From Bacteroidota bacterium (GTDB lineage Bacteria > Bacteroidota > Bacteroidia > Chitinophagales > BACL12): a DNA stretch of 64,000 nucleotides. The notes below the pieces were generated by a model. That model was not told the origin of the DNA and did not search any database. It saw only the letters and a program-made list of their open reading frames with translations. Positions 53,025 to 62,277 of this stretch are shown piece by piece; position 1 is the stretch's first letter, and each line of letters starts with the position of its first letter. The stretch spans positions 868,001-932,000 of the forward strand of contig JADJJZ010000029.1 in the NCBI GenBank assembly GCA_016706255.1. Reading direction: 5' to 3'. Both the position numbers and the translations under genes were made by a program.

Positions 53025-54080
53025 TTACCGTGCTGCGTATTGATTATCGTAATATTTTTTATAATCGCCGCTGGTTACATTATTTAACCATGCCTCATTG
53101 GCGAGATACCAATCCACTGTTTTAGAAATGCCTTCTTCAAATTGTAAAGATGGCTCCCAGCCTAATTCTTTATTTAATTTACCTGCATCAATAGCATATC
53201 TTAAATCGTGTCCAGCGCGGTCTGTTACGTAAGTAATTAATTTAGCAGAAGTTCCCGGCTCACGACCGAGTTTTTCATCCATTACTTTACATAACACGTG
53301 AATTAAATCAATATTTTTCCACTCATTAAATCCGCCAATATTATAAGTAGCACCAATTGCGCCTTTGTGTAAAATGGTATCAATTGCACGAGCATGATCC
53401 TCTACCCAAAGCCAGTCACGCACATTTTCTCCTTTACCGTAAACAGGAATGGGTTTGTTGTTTTTAATATTATTTATTGCAAGCGGAATTAATTTTTCCG
53501 GAAACTGATAAGAACCGTAATTATTACTGCAATTGGATATTACCACAGGTAATTTATAGGTATCGTGATAAGCGCGAACAAAATGGTCGCTGCTGGCTTT
53601 ACTTGCGGAGTAAGGACTGTGCGGGTCATACGAAGTAGATTCGGTAAAAAATCCGGTTTCGCCAAGGCTGCCATAAACCTCATCGGTAGACACGTGATAA
53701 AATAATTTACCTTCCATGTTATCTTTCCAGATATGGCGTGCAGCATTTAATAAATTGCAAGTACCCACCACATTAGTCATAACAAACGCAATCGGATTGG
53801 CAATACTTCTGTCAACATGACTTTCAGCAGCAAGGTGAATTACTTTTTCAAACTGATATTGTTCAAAAATGGATATCATAGCATTACCATCTACAATATC
53901 AGCTTTCACAAATTCATAATTGGAAGCATTTTCCACATCCGTCAAATTATTTAAATTTCCGGCATAGGTTAAATTATCCATGTTTACGATATGGTAATCA
54001 GGATATTTATTTACAAATAACCGCACAACATGCGAGCCAATAAATCCGGCGCCTCCGGTAATCAGAATATTTTTTTTCAT
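53025..54080 (-). CDS. rfbB: dTDP-glucose 4,6-dehydratase
   Basis: 351 residues. NAD-binding GGAGFIGSHVVRLF, AAESHVDRSI, STDEVYGSLGE, catalytic YSASKASSDHFVRAYH (Y-x3-K) and NNYGSYQFPEKLIPL identify RmlB. It makes dTDP-4-keto-6-deoxyglucose, the first committed step to dTDP-rhamnose. Start is 2 bp after the dehydrogenase stop and the next gene begins 2 bp later. Confidence 0.96.
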   Translation of the reverse strand: MKKNILITGGAGFIGSHVVRLFVNKYPDYHIVNMDNLTYAGNLNNLTDVENASNYEFVKADIVDGNAMISIFEQYQFEKVIHLAAESHVDRSIANPIAFVMTNVVGTCNLLNAARHIWKDNMEGKLFYHVSTDEVYGSLGETGFFTESTSYDPHSPYSASKASSDHFVRAYHDTYKLPVVISNCSNNYGSYQFPEKLIPLAINNIKNNKPIPVYGKGENVRDWLWVEDHARAIDTILHKGAIGATYNIGGFNEWKNIDLIHVLCKVMDEKLGREPGTSAKLITYVTDRAGHDLRYAIDAGKLNKELGWEPSLQFEEGISKTVDWYLANEAWLNNVTSGDYKKYYDNQYAAR

Positions 54081-54082
54081 AG

Positions 54083-55372
54083 TTATAAACTCCAGTAATT
54101 TAATCGGGAAATTCTTTTTCTGAACACCCCTTTTATATCAATAAATAAACAATGTTCGTTGGCAATGGAACAAAAATAATCTTCATCCAGATGCATGTAT
54201 TCCTTGTGAGGAACAGCTAAAATAATGGCATCATAATGTGTTCCGTTAACTGTTGTTAATTCAAAACCGTATTCTTTAAAAGTTTCTTTATTATCAGCTT
54301 TGGGGTCGGTTACATCTACATGTAAACCAAACGATTTTAATTCATGCACCAAATCTGCAACTTTCGAATTTCTGATATCGTTTACATTTTCCTTAAATGT
54401 TAATCCCATTACCAGGATTTTAGAAGTAGATAAATTTTTTCCAGCGGCAATTAACTTTTGCATACATCTGCGTGCAATATAAAATGCCATATTATCATTT
54501 ACCTTCCTCCCACTTAAAATCACATAAGGTTCATAACCCAGCTCCATCGATTTATACGTGAGATAATACGGGTCTACACCTATACAATGCCCACCAACCA
54601 ATCCGGGATAATATTTATGAAAATTCCATTTTGTTCCTGCTGCTTCTATCACTTCATAGGTATTTACCTGCATTTTATCCAGAATCAGCGACAACTCGTT
54701 CATCAACGCAATATTGAGATCACGTTGGGTGTTTTCTAAAATTTTCGCTGCCTCTGCCACTTTAATGGATGATGCACGGTATACACCCGGTTGCACAATA
54801 GAGGCATAAATTGCCGAAATTTGATTTAACGATTCATCATCTGAGCCGGAAACAATTTTAACGACATTGCGCAAGGTATATTGTGTATCGCCCGGATTTA
54901 TGCGTTCGGGCGAATAACCCAATTTAAAATCAATATTTAATTTTAATCCTGAAACCGATTCTAAAATTGGCAAACAAATTTCTTCTGTACATCCCGGAAA
55001 AACAGTTGATTCATACACAACATAATCGCCAGGTTTTAAAATTTTGGCAACTAGTGCTGTAGCAGATTCCAAATGACTTAAATCCGGAACTTTATGTTCA
55101 TCAACAGGTGTTGGCACAGCAATTATATGAAAACTGCAATTGGTTAAATCAGCAGGATTCGATGTAAATAAAACATTCGTATTTTGAAATGCACTGCGGT
55201 CTACTTCACCATCGGGGTCAGTAAAATTTTGCAAACTTTTAACACGTTCCGCTTTAATATCAAAACCAACAACCGAAAAATTTCTGCCGAATTCAAGTGC
55301 AATAGGTAAACCCACATAACCTAAACCGATTACGGAAATTTTAGTGGTTTTCTGACTCAGCAATTGGAACAT
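54083..55372 (-). CDS. Nucleotide-sugar dehydrogenase, TviB/WbpA/WecC type
   Basis: 429 residues. NAD-binding GLGYVGLPIALEFG, VPTPVDEHKVPDLSHLESA, STVFPGCTEEICLPILES and catalytic Cys in GLVGGHCIGVDPYYLTYK; the C-terminal half has GLTFKENVNDIRNSKVADL. These features mark UDP-N-acetylhexosamine 6-dehydrogenases of the Vi/WbpA type, which oxidise the sugar C6 alcohol to an acid in two NAD steps; other UDP-sugar dehydrogenases share the fold, so the substrate is not certain. With the neighbouring aminotransferase it could make an amino- or uronic-acid sugar for surface polysaccharide. 19 bp after the aminotransferase and 2 bp before rfbB. Confidence 0.9.
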   Translation of the reverse strand: MFQLLSQKTTKISVIGLGYVGLPIALEFGRNFSVVGFDIKAERVKSLQNFTDPDGEVDRSAFQNTNVLFTSNPADLTNCSFHIIAVPTPVDEHKVPDLSHLESATALVAKILKPGDYVVYESTVFPGCTEEICLPILESVSGLKLNIDFKLGYSPERINPGDTQYTLRNVVKIVSGSDDESLNQISAIYASIVQPGVYRASSIKVAEAAKILENTQRDLNIALMNELSLILDKMQVNTYEVIEAAGTKWNFHKYYPGLVGGHCIGVDPYYLTYKSMELGYEPYVILSGRKVNDNMAFYIARRCMQKLIAAGKNLSTSKILVMGLTFKENVNDIRNSKVADLVHELKSFGLHVDVTDPKADNKETFKEYGFELTTVNGTHYDAIILAVPHKEYMHLDEDYFCSIANEHCLFIDIKGVFRKRISRLNYWSL

Positions 55373-55391
55373 CTGTAAATTATTTTATGTT

Positions 55392-56525
55392 TTAAGCCGG
55401 AATGGCAACATAAGATTTAATTGCTTCACAAATAAATTGAATTTGTTCAGCATCCAGTTCAGTATGCATTGGCAACGATAATACTTCGTGCGAAATTTGT
55501 TCGCTCACCGGAAAATCACCTGTCTGATATCCATAACTGCGATAAGCATCACTCATGTGTAATGGAACAGGATAATAAATCATTGCCGGAATGCCTAAAG
55601 TTTGCAAATGGTCTTTTAATCCGTCGCGATTTGATTTTACACGAATTGTATACTGATGAAAAACATGTGTTGAATTTGCTGCACGTTCCGGAATCTGAAT
55701 GCCGGGAATATCTTTTAATAAATCATCATATTGCGCCGCAGCGGCTTGACGTTTCTGATTATAAGTATCGAGATGCGGCAACTTTGCATTTAAAATTGCA
55801 GCCTGCATACTGTCTAAACGAGAATTTACACCAATAGAATCATAATAATATTTTTTTGCAGAACCATGGTCGCAAATAATTTTAATTTTATTAGCGATAT
55901 CATCATCATTGGTAAATAATGCGCCACCATCACCATAAGCACCTAAATTTTTTGTCGGATAAAATGATGTAGTGCCGATATGTCCTATTGAGCCTGTTTT
56001 TTGTGTCTTGCCATTACTAAATGTATAATCACAACCTATAGCCTGCGCATTATCTTCAATTACAATTAAATTATGTTTTGCTGCAATGGCCATTATTTTT
56101 TCCATATCCGCACTTTGACCGAATAAATGCACGGGAATAATCACTTTAGTTTTAGATGTAATTTTCGATTCAATTGCATTTACATCAATATTAAATGTAT
56201 TCGGGTCAACGTCAACAAAAACAGGTTTTAATTTTAATAAGGCTACAACTTCAACGGTTGCTACAAAGGTGAACGGAATGGTAATTACCTCATCCCCTTC
56301 ATTTAAATTTAATGCCATCAGGGCAATTTGTAATGCATCGGTGCCATTTGCACAAGGCATCATATGTTTTACCTGAAGGTAATTGCCGAGCGCCGCAGCA
56401 AAATTTTTGGTTGCGGTGCCATTGATAAATTGAGTGGTATCGATTACCTGCTGGATTCCGTTATCTACATCCTGTTTAATTTGTTGATACTGTGTGCTCA
56501 GGTCAACCATCTGTATTTTTCTCAT
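55392..56525 (-). CDS. DegT/DnrJ/EryC1-family sugar aminotransferase
   Basis: 377 residues. PLP-dependent fold: IQMVDLSTQYQQI start, CANGTDALQIALMAL, VITIPFTFVAT, VDVDPNTFNIDV, PVHLFGQSADMEKI, IEDNAQAIGC, and the Schiff-base Lys in GTTSFYPTKNLGAYGDGGAL. It transaminates a nucleotide-linked keto sugar with glutamate. First gene of the operon that runs to 50054. The likely substrate is a product of the adjacent dehydrogenase (3-keto-uronic-acid type, as WbpE) or of RfbB; that is inference. A TATCTTTG element lies 22 bp upstream. Confidence 0.92.
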   Translation of the reverse strand: MRKIQMVDLSTQYQQIKQDVDNGIQQVIDTTQFINGTATKNFAAALGNYLQVKHMMPCANGTDALQIALMALNLNEGDEVITIPFTFVATVEVVALLKLKPVFVDVDPNTFNIDVNAIESKITSKTKVIIPVHLFGQSADMEKIMAIAAKHNLIVIEDNAQAIGCDYTFSNGKTQKTGSIGHIGTTSFYPTKNLGAYGDGGALFTNDDDIANKIKIICDHGSAKKYYYDSIGVNSRLDSMQAAILNAKLPHLDTYNQKRQAAAAQYDDLLKDIPGIQIPERAANSTHVFHQYTIRVKSNRDGLKDHLQTLGIPAMIYYPVPLHMSDAYRSYGYQTGDFPVSEQISHEVLSLPMHTELDAEQIQFICEAIKSYVAIPA

Positions 56526-56547
56526 TCCTTTGTCAAATTTCAGGTTG

Positions 56548-56555
56548 CAAAGATA
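56548..56555 (-). promoter_or_regulatory. -7 promoter element of the polysaccharide operon
   Basis: Minus-strand TATCTTTG matches TAnnTTTG, 22 bp before the aminotransferase start. A minus-strand TTTG at 56580-56583 is 24 bp away, a little longer than usual. Confidence 0.5.
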
Positions 56556-56575
56556 TTTAAACCACAGTGAAGGTG

Positions 56576-56605
56576 TTTACAAATTCGTCATTCTTTGTAA
56601 ATTTG
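56576..56605 (+). promoter_or_regulatory. Promoter of the outer-membrane barrel gene
   Basis: TTTA at 56576-56579, an 18-bp spacer and TAAATTTG at 56598-56605; the ATG follows 11 bp later, so the leader is very short. Its -33 region overlaps the divergent promoter of the polysaccharide operon. Confidence 0.45.
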
Positions 56606-56616
56606 CCCGTTTTCTT

Positions 56617-57369
56617 ATGAGAAACTTCCTGTTTGTTATTCTTTTTTGCGCCTCCTTCGGGAGTTTAAACGCCCAGCTTAACCTGAACGACAGCTCTGTT
56701 GCAGCCAGTATTATTCAGGTAGACCTCGGTGTTGGTATGCCTGTAGGCGACCTTTCCGACCGTTTTGGCCTGCATGCTATTGTTGGTGGCGGATATCAGT
56801 ATAAAACCGCCGGAAACTGGCTGTACGGCATCAACGGCGCCTTTATGTATGGCAGCGATGTTAAGGAAGACACGATTTTAAACAATTTGCGCAACGAAGC
56901 CGGTTATATCATTGGCATCGATGGATTACAATATGACCCTATTTTATGGGAAAGTGGCGTGAATTTTAAGTTTGAGGTGGGTAAAATCACCAATATCTGG
57001 TCTATTAACCCCAATTCAGGCCTCGCTTTTATGGGTGGTGTCGGATTTATGCAACATCGCATCTGGATTTATATCGACGAAGCCGCCGTTCCCCAGCTTA
57101 CACCGGAATATCGCAAAGGTTATGACCGTATGTCGAACGGACTCATGTTAAGCCAATATGTAGGTTATTATATGTTCAGCAACAAATATTTTGTGAATTT
57201 CAGAGGTGGAATTGAAGTTTTAGAAGCTTTTACCCAAAACCGCCGCACCATTAATTACGATACCGGACTAACAGATGATGCAGCCCGGTTCGATATGATG
57301 CTCAACCTGAAACTCACCTGGAACCTCCCAGTATTTAAACAACCCCGAAGTAAATTTTATACGTATTAA
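56617..57369 (+). CDS. Outer-membrane beta-barrel protein
   Basis: 250 residues from the ATG at 56617, which yields the signal peptide MRNFLFVILFCASFGSLNAQ; the longer ORF from 56494 overlaps the divergent gene and is rejected. The mature chain alternates polar and aromatic residues in strands typical of outer-membrane barrels (VDLGVGMPVGDLSDRFGLHAIVGGGYQY, split: VDLGVGMPVGDLSDRF, AIVGGGYQYKTAGNW), with a GVNFKFEVG strand, GLAFMGGVGFMQHRIWIY and LMLSQYVGYYMFSN. The family is not clear. Stop codon is 2 bp before waaA, so the two are co-transcribed, hinting at a link with LPS assembly. Confidence 0.78.
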   Translation: MRNFLFVILFCASFGSLNAQLNLNDSSVAASIIQVDLGVGMPVGDLSDRFGLHAIVGGGYQYKTAGNWLYGINGAFMYGSDVKEDTILNNLRNEAGYIIGIDGLQYDPILWESGVNFKFEVGKITNIWSINPNSGLAFMGGVGFMQHRIWIYIDEAAVPQLTPEYRKGYDRMSNGLMLSQYVGYYMFSNKYFVNFRGGIEVLEAFTQNRRTINYDTGLTDDAARFDMMLNLKLTWNLPVFKQPRSKFYTY

Positions 57370-57371
57370 TT

Positions 57372-58688
57372 ATGAAGATTGTAGCTATTGTTTTTGTTGT
57401 GGGCTTGGCCGGACTTGTTTCGCTATTACTCTTTCAGGTATTGTATTATAATATTATAACCACACTTTACCATTTAGGAATCAAACTCGCAGCTCCGTTT
57501 AATCCGAAAGCAAAGTTGTGGGTGAATGGCCGAAAAAACTTATTTACCAATCTTTCAAACCAACTTCCTGCAAAAACAGGAAAAACAGTTTGGTTTCATT
57601 GCGCTTCATTAGGCGAATTTGAACAAGGAAGACCTGTTATAGAACAACTCAAAAAAGAACATCCCGAACATACCATCGTATTAAGTTTTTATTCTCCATC
57701 CGGGTATGAAGTCCGCAAAAATTATCCATTTGCTGATGTGGTTACCTATTTGCCCGCCGACAATGCCGCAAACGCCGCAAAATTTATCGAAACCATAAAA
57801 CCCGATTTAGCTGTTTTTGTAAAATATGAATTTTGGTATCATTATCTCAATACTTTAAATAAAAAACAGATTCCGGTAATTTTAATATCTGCCATTTTTA
57901 GAAAAAAACAATTGTTTTTCCGTTGGTTCGGACGTTTACACAAATCGATGCTGAAAAAATTTACTTACCTATTTGTGCAAAATGAAAGTTCGCTGCAGTT
58001 GTTGAATAAAATTAAAATCACCAATGCACAAATCGGATTTGATACCCGTTATGACCGCGTTTTTGCTGTTGCTAAAGAAGCAAAACAATATCCCGAAATT
58101 GCCACCTTTACTGCAAATCATAATGTAATTATAGCAGGCAGTACCTGGCCGCGCGATGAAAAAATATTAGCACGCGCTTTTTATCATTCGCTGGTGTATA
58201 ACAATTTCAAAATTGTTGTTGTTCCGCATAATATTGATAAAAGGAGCATGCGTAAAACAATAAAACGTTTTAAAAAATATGCGCTTATTTATTCCGAATT
58301 AAATAAAGCAACCGAAGCCGATTTAATTGGTAAACGAGTGCTTATCATCGACAGCATCGGTATGTTAAATGCATTATATCAATATGCAGATGTAAATTAT
58401 ATTGGTGGTGGATTTAATAAAGGAATTCACAACACATTAGAAGCTGCCGTTTATGGCAAACCACTGATTATAGGCCCTAACTACAAAAAATTTGATGAAG
58501 CAGTTGGCTTGGTTAACACCAATGCTGCATTGGTAATCAGGAGCGACGACGATTTATTAAACAGAATAAATCTGATGAATCAATTTAAGTTTATTTATAC
58601 CGGAGCAGGAAGTGATGCAGAAAAATTTATCCAATCACATCTTGGCGGAACCGAAACAGTTGTGCGCTATATCAATACAATTGTATAA
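57372..58688 (+). CDS. waaA: 3-deoxy-D-manno-octulosonic acid (Kdo) transferase
   Basis: 438 residues. N-terminal membrane segment (IVAIVFVVGLAGLVSLLLF) then the GT30 glycosyltransferase fold: WFHCASLGEFEQGRPVIEQL near residue 75 (with the conserved Glu), FVKYEFWYHYL, FVQNESSLQLL, IIAGSTWPRDEKIL, VVVPHNIDK and YIGGGFNKGIHNTLEAAVYGKPLIIGP. It transfers Kdo from CMP-Kdo to lipid A in the inner leaflet of the inner membrane, starting the LPS core. Downstream of an outer-membrane barrel gene by 2 bp, and near the O-antigen sugar operon. Convergent with the 58694 gene, only 5 bp apart. Confidence 0.95.
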   Translation: MKIVAIVFVVGLAGLVSLLLFQVLYYNIITTLYHLGIKLAAPFNPKAKLWVNGRKNLFTNLSNQLPAKTGKTVWFHCASLGEFEQGRPVIEQLKKEHPEHTIVLSFYSPSGYEVRKNYPFADVVTYLPADNAANAAKFIETIKPDLAVFVKYEFWYHYLNTLNKKQIPVILISAIFRKKQLFFRWFGRLHKSMLKKFTYLFVQNESSLQLLNKIKITNAQIGFDTRYDRVFAVAKEAKQYPEIATFTANHNVIIAGSTWPRDEKILARAFYHSLVYNNFKIVVVPHNIDKRSMRKTIKRFKKYALIYSELNKATEADLIGKRVLIIDSIGMLNALYQYADVNYIGGGFNKGIHNTLEAAVYGKPLIIGPNYKKFDEAVGLVNTNAALVIRSDDDLLNRINLMNQFKFIYTGAGSDAEKFIQSHLGGTETVVRYINTIV

Positions 58689-58693
58689 ATACC

Positions 58694-59533
58694 TTATACA
58701 AATTTTTGGTGTATCACTTCTGTAAATCGTTCAATTGCTTCTTCATCTGTCCACTGATATTTTGGAATAAGTGTTGATTGTAAGTAACGATTAAATTCTG
58801 CAACATCCTGCATATTATTTATCGACTTAATTGCATGCTCGTACCCTTCTTTATCACCTTTAAACATTTTACTTACAAAATAAAGTTTTTCGTTTAAATC
58901 AATTATCGATTTCAGGTCTTTACCTTTCGATGAAGTGAGTTTATCGGCAAGTGTTTTTTTATCTCTGTTTAATTTATTGCTTAAACCTGAACCCGCTTCT
59001 TCATCCTCATCATCACTCACCCGAACAAATGGTTTTTTCTCGTTACCGGAAGCAGGTGGCTGAACAGTTTGTTTTTGTTCAACAACAGGTTCCTCTTTTT
59101 TAATTATTGGCTTTTCTTCCACTTTAACTATCGGTGGCACTACTATTTCTTCAACAGGCGGAATTTCTTTTTTTACAACCGGAGGTTCAATAACCTCAGG
59201 TGTAATTTTTATTTGTTCTATTATTTCCGGAATATGTTTTTCAATCGGTTTAATTTCCGGCATCGGCTTTTCAACAGGTGGAATTATATGTTCAACCGGT
59301 TTTTCGGTTTTTTCTATAATTGGCTCCGGCATTTCAGTTTTTACCACAGGTATTTTCACCGGCTCGGGCATTTTTTGATTACTTACACCATGCACTTTAT
59401 CATATAACTGTTGTGTATACTTTTTCAGTAATTCCATCTCAACCTTATCAATTTCACCATCATTTTTTACCGATGTGAATAATAAATTCAGCTTATCCAG
59501 CAGAATTTCAATCTCAGTTATTTTAGTATCCAT
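58694..59533 (-). CDS. Pro/Glu-rich cytosolic protein with conserved C-terminal helical domain
   Basis: 279 residues from the ATG at 59533 (MDTKITEIEILLDKLNLLF); the in-frame ATG at 59620 overlaps the divergent tdk start and is disfavoured. An N-terminal helical segment of about 45 residues is followed by a low-complexity tract from about 55 to 165 rich in Pro, Glu, Val, Ile and Lys (PVEHIIPPVEKPMPEIKPIE). The C-terminal 90 residues (LADKLTSSKGKDLKSIIDLNEKLYFVSKMF and ATIERFTEVIHQKF-like end) form a helical module also seen in other Bacteroidota proteins of unknown function. No signal peptide; a tether or scaffold is plausible. Shares a 69-bp intergenic region with tdk. Confidence 0.75.
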   Translation of the reverse strand: MDTKITEIEILLDKLNLLFTSVKNDGEIDKVEMELLKKYTQQLYDKVHGVSNQKMPEPVKIPVVKTEMPEPIIEKTEKPVEHIIPPVEKPMPEIKPIEKHIPEIIEQIKITPEVIEPPVVKKEIPPVEEIVVPPIVKVEEKPIIKKEEPVVEQKQTVQPPASGNEKKPFVRVSDDEDEEAGSGLSNKLNRDKKTLADKLTSSKGKDLKSIIDLNEKLYFVSKMFKGDKEGYEHAIKSINNMQDVAEFNRYLQSTLIPKYQWTDEEAIERFTEVIHQKFV

Positions 59534-59602
59534 TTCAAATATGTAGTTTTGACCAATTAGTAAAACGTAATTTCGTGCCGAAAATATTTTAAGTACAAAT
59601 GT

Positions 59603-60172
59603 ATGTTTATTGAACCGCATCTAAAAGGAGAACGCCGTGGATGGATTGAAGTAATCTGCGGTTCCATGTTTTCAGGAAAAACCGAGGAGTTAATCCGGCG
59701 GCTCAAACGCGCACGTATTGCCAATTTAAAAGTCGAAATCTTTAAACCCGCTGTTGACACCCGTTACGACGCACAAAACATCGTTTCCCACGACGAAACC
59801 CTCATCCAAAGTACACCCGTTGTAAGCTCCCTCAATATTTTGTTAATGTCGGAAGATGTAGATGTGGTGGGCATCGACGAGGCACAGTTTTTTGACGCCA
59901 ATATTGTTGAAGTATGTGAAAAACTTGCGCAAAAAGGTATTCGCGTAATTGTTGCCGGCCTCGATATGGATTTTCGCGGTAAACCTTTTGGCCCCATGCC
60001 CGAACTGCTGGCCATTGCCGATTATATCACAAAAGTACACGCCATCTGCATGCAATGCGGAAATATAGCATCCTATTCTTATCGCAAAGTTCAAAACGAT
60101 GCACAGGTTTTACTCGGCGAAAAAAATGAATACGAACCCCGCTGTCGCAATTGTTATCTTAAAGAAAGTTAA
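59603..60172 (+). CDS. tdk: Thymidine kinase
   Basis: 189 residues, type II (bacterial) thymidine kinase. P-loop GSMFSGKT at 20-27; catalytic Glu93 in GIDEAQFF; DMDFRGKPFGPMPELLAIAD lasso region; a structural zinc site from Cys149, Cys152, Cys181 and Cys184 (CMQCGN and CRNCYLK). It phosphorylates thymidine for the dTTP salvage pathway. Divergent from the Pro/Glu-rich gene. Confidence 0.96.
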   Translation: MFIEPHLKGERRGWIEVICGSMFSGKTEELIRRLKRARIANLKVEIFKPAVDTRYDAQNIVSHDETLIQSTPVVSSLNILLMSEDVDVVGIDEAQFFDANIVEVCEKLAQKGIRVIVAGLDMDFRGKPFGPMPELLAIADYITKVHAICMQCGNIASYSYRKVQNDAQVLLGEKNEYEPRCRNCYLKES

Positions 60173-60229
60173 ACTCTGTTCAAACTGCGTTAACTTACAG
60201 TTTAATGACCAAATCCCGCTACAAATAAC

Positions 60230-60237
60230 TATATTTG
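60230..60237 (+). promoter_or_regulatory. -7 promoter element of the 60272 gene
   Basis: TATATTTG, a full match to TAnnTTTG, 34 bp before the ATG. No clear -33 TTTG at the normal spacing. Confidence 0.45.
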
Positions 60238-60271
60238 TAATGAAATTAAACAATTCAACAAAAGAACAGCT

Positions 60272-61864
60272 ATGAAAAAAAATTTTTTACTTATTGTCTG
60301 TTTGATAATCGTTACAGCTTTGCATGCACAAGCTCCTCTAAATTATCAAGGTGCAGCTATACAGGGCAACGACCTTATTCGCGATGCTAAAACCATTGTG
60401 AAAAGTGATGTTGCTAAACCTGCAGTAGATGCCGGCGACCGCGCTCTGACTTATTATTGGTTAAATTACTCTGATGCCGTGGATTATGCTTTTAACGGCT
60501 GGGCACTCGAAAATCTTGCTGCGCTGCCTTTATGGCCCGATTCATCAGGATATGTTGTAACCGGAACAGGTGAAGACTTCTATTGGTACGGACATGGTTA
60601 CGTGCATATGTTTGACCCTATTTCAGACTTCGTTTCTGATTTTGTGGATGATAACTTTACAGTAATTGGTGATGCTTCTGACTGGTTTAACGAAGATCAT
60701 GCATTTGATATCGACTCAGTTCGTTTCTATTATTTCTACGATCGCCCAACTACCGGTTATACCGATACATTAAAAGTGTATTTATTAGCTCCAAACTCAA
60801 CTTGTTATGCTGAAGGTTTTTACTTCGATAACGATGCGAGCGGCGATTTCGAAGAAGGTGTTGACATCAGTATCGTATTATCAAAATACCTTTCTGCTAC
60901 AAACAAACCAAACGGAACATTAACCGAATACACCATCCTTTTAAACGATGCCGATACCGCTAGCACCAGTGTTGCTTCTAAAGCACTTGCTATCGACTAT
61001 ACCATCGCTAAAAACTCACCTGACCACTATTTAGGTATCGCTTTCCAGTTCATTCCTGGACAGCCTTATAGCTTAGGTGATACATTACTCGACTTTTCTG
61101 ACCCTCCGCTGGCAGTTAGCAATCCGTTAAACCGTTTCTGGTTATTATGTAACGAAGAAATCCTGGAAAGCTCTCCTGCTTCATGGTCTGAATATACCGA
61201 AAATCACGATGGTTTTGCAAGCACAGAAGTGCGTTACGACCTCTCTCCGGGCAACTGGAATGGTTACTACATCAGCACTTACGCTTATGTTGATGCCTTT
61301 GCTTTCGAACACGGTTATATCGACTGGTATGTTGCTCCTAAAGGCGTAAACTTCCTTGCAACAACACCTTCACCTTGTACTAGCTTAACTAAAAACTTCC
61401 AGGACCTTAGCAATTTTGCTGCCGTTCCTGATGATGCTACCTACTACTGGGAATTCGGTGATGGTAACGTAAGTTTTGATCGCAACCCTGTTCACACTTA
61501 CCTCATTCCGGGTACTTACAATGTGTGTTTAGCGGTTGACTACGGTGGATCTGCTTTCGATTATTGTAAAAACGTTGCCGTTGACTATTGCGTTGATATC
61601 AACGAAATTGAAAACTTAACGTCAATGAGCATCTTCCCTAACCCTGCTGATGATGTGTTAAACATGAACTTAACGTTCGGAACACCTCAGGAAGCTACTA
61701 TCACTATCGTGAATATGGCGGGACAAGTGCTGAATACAATTAATACAGGTGTTACAACTAATTATAACAATGCTATCGACATCAGCGCTTTACCTGCAGG
61801 TGTTTATATGGCTCGCGTTGCTAGTGGAAACCAATCTACTATCCGCAACTTTATTGTAGAATAA
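60272..61864 (+). CDS. Secreted PKD-domain protein with T9SS sorting domain
   Basis: 530 residues, signal peptide MKKNFLLIVCLIIVTALHAQ. A large N-terminal part (about 25-365) is rich in Trp, Tyr, Asp and aromatic strands (YYWLNYSDAVDYAFNGWALE, FNEDHAFDIDSVRFYYFYD) and looks beta-sandwich-like but matches no domain I recognise. A PKD domain spans about 370-440 with the classic YYWEFGDGNVSFDRNPVHTY and PGTYNVCLAVDYGG. The C-terminus (MSIFPNPADDVLNMNL, TIVNMAGQVLNTI, SALPAGVYMARVAS) is a T9SS type A sorting domain. Exported, possibly surface-attached; function unknown. Terminator at 61889. Confidence 0.88.
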   Translation: MKKNFLLIVCLIIVTALHAQAPLNYQGAAIQGNDLIRDAKTIVKSDVAKPAVDAGDRALTYYWLNYSDAVDYAFNGWALENLAALPLWPDSSGYVVTGTGEDFYWYGHGYVHMFDPISDFVSDFVDDNFTVIGDASDWFNEDHAFDIDSVRFYYFYDRPTTGYTDTLKVYLLAPNSTCYAEGFYFDNDASGDFEEGVDISIVLSKYLSATNKPNGTLTEYTILLNDADTASTSVASKALAIDYTIAKNSPDHYLGIAFQFIPGQPYSLGDTLLDFSDPPLAVSNPLNRFWLLCNEEILESSPASWSEYTENHDGFASTEVRYDLSPGNWNGYYISTYAYVDAFAFEHGYIDWYVAPKGVNFLATTPSPCTSLTKNFQDLSNFAAVPDDATYYWEFGDGNVSFDRNPVHTYLIPGTYNVCLAVDYGGSAFDYCKNVAVDYCVDINEIENLTSMSIFPNPADDVLNMNLTFGTPQEATITIVNMAGQVLNTINTGVTTNYNNAIDISALPAGVYMARVASGNQSTIRNFIVE

Positions 61865-61888
61865 TTAGTCTGCAACCTAAATTATATA

Positions 61889-61919
61889 AACCTTCCGGAG
61901 TTTCCGGGAGGTTTTTTTT
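61889..61919 (+). terminator. Terminator of the 60272 gene
   Basis: AACCTTCCGG and CCGGGAGGTT form a 10-bp stem (one G-U) with a 5-nt loop, followed by a run of T. Confidence 0.85.
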
Positions 61920-62277
61920 ATGTGCGGCCTAGCTATAATTTTAGTGTTTTTGGAAATGTAAATAGTTCATTTTCAAACAGATATACATTTTTGAGCGCCT
62001 TTTGTGAGCTATAATTTCCTCCCTAAATTCGTATAAATCACATTAGGGAAACCACATTCCCATTTATAGTAAACTCGCAGTTGGGGTATTTTTTGGGGGG
62101 GAGGTTCAGCCTTAGGTATCGGTTAATTTCTGCTCCTACCGCATCTGCATCCAAGTATTTCATCCGCCATTAGGAATGTGAAGCCTTAGGCAGGTATTGA
62201 AATTTTTGAGTTTTGGCACATTGTTGATCACCCGAAATGTAGCAGCGCATTTTTCCCCAACAATGTACCTTTTCAGA

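Noticed and set aside
59069..59407. Asn/Phe/Tyr-rich plus-strand ORF
   Set aside because: Antisense reading of the Pro/Glu-rich tract of the 58694 gene; composition is an artefact.
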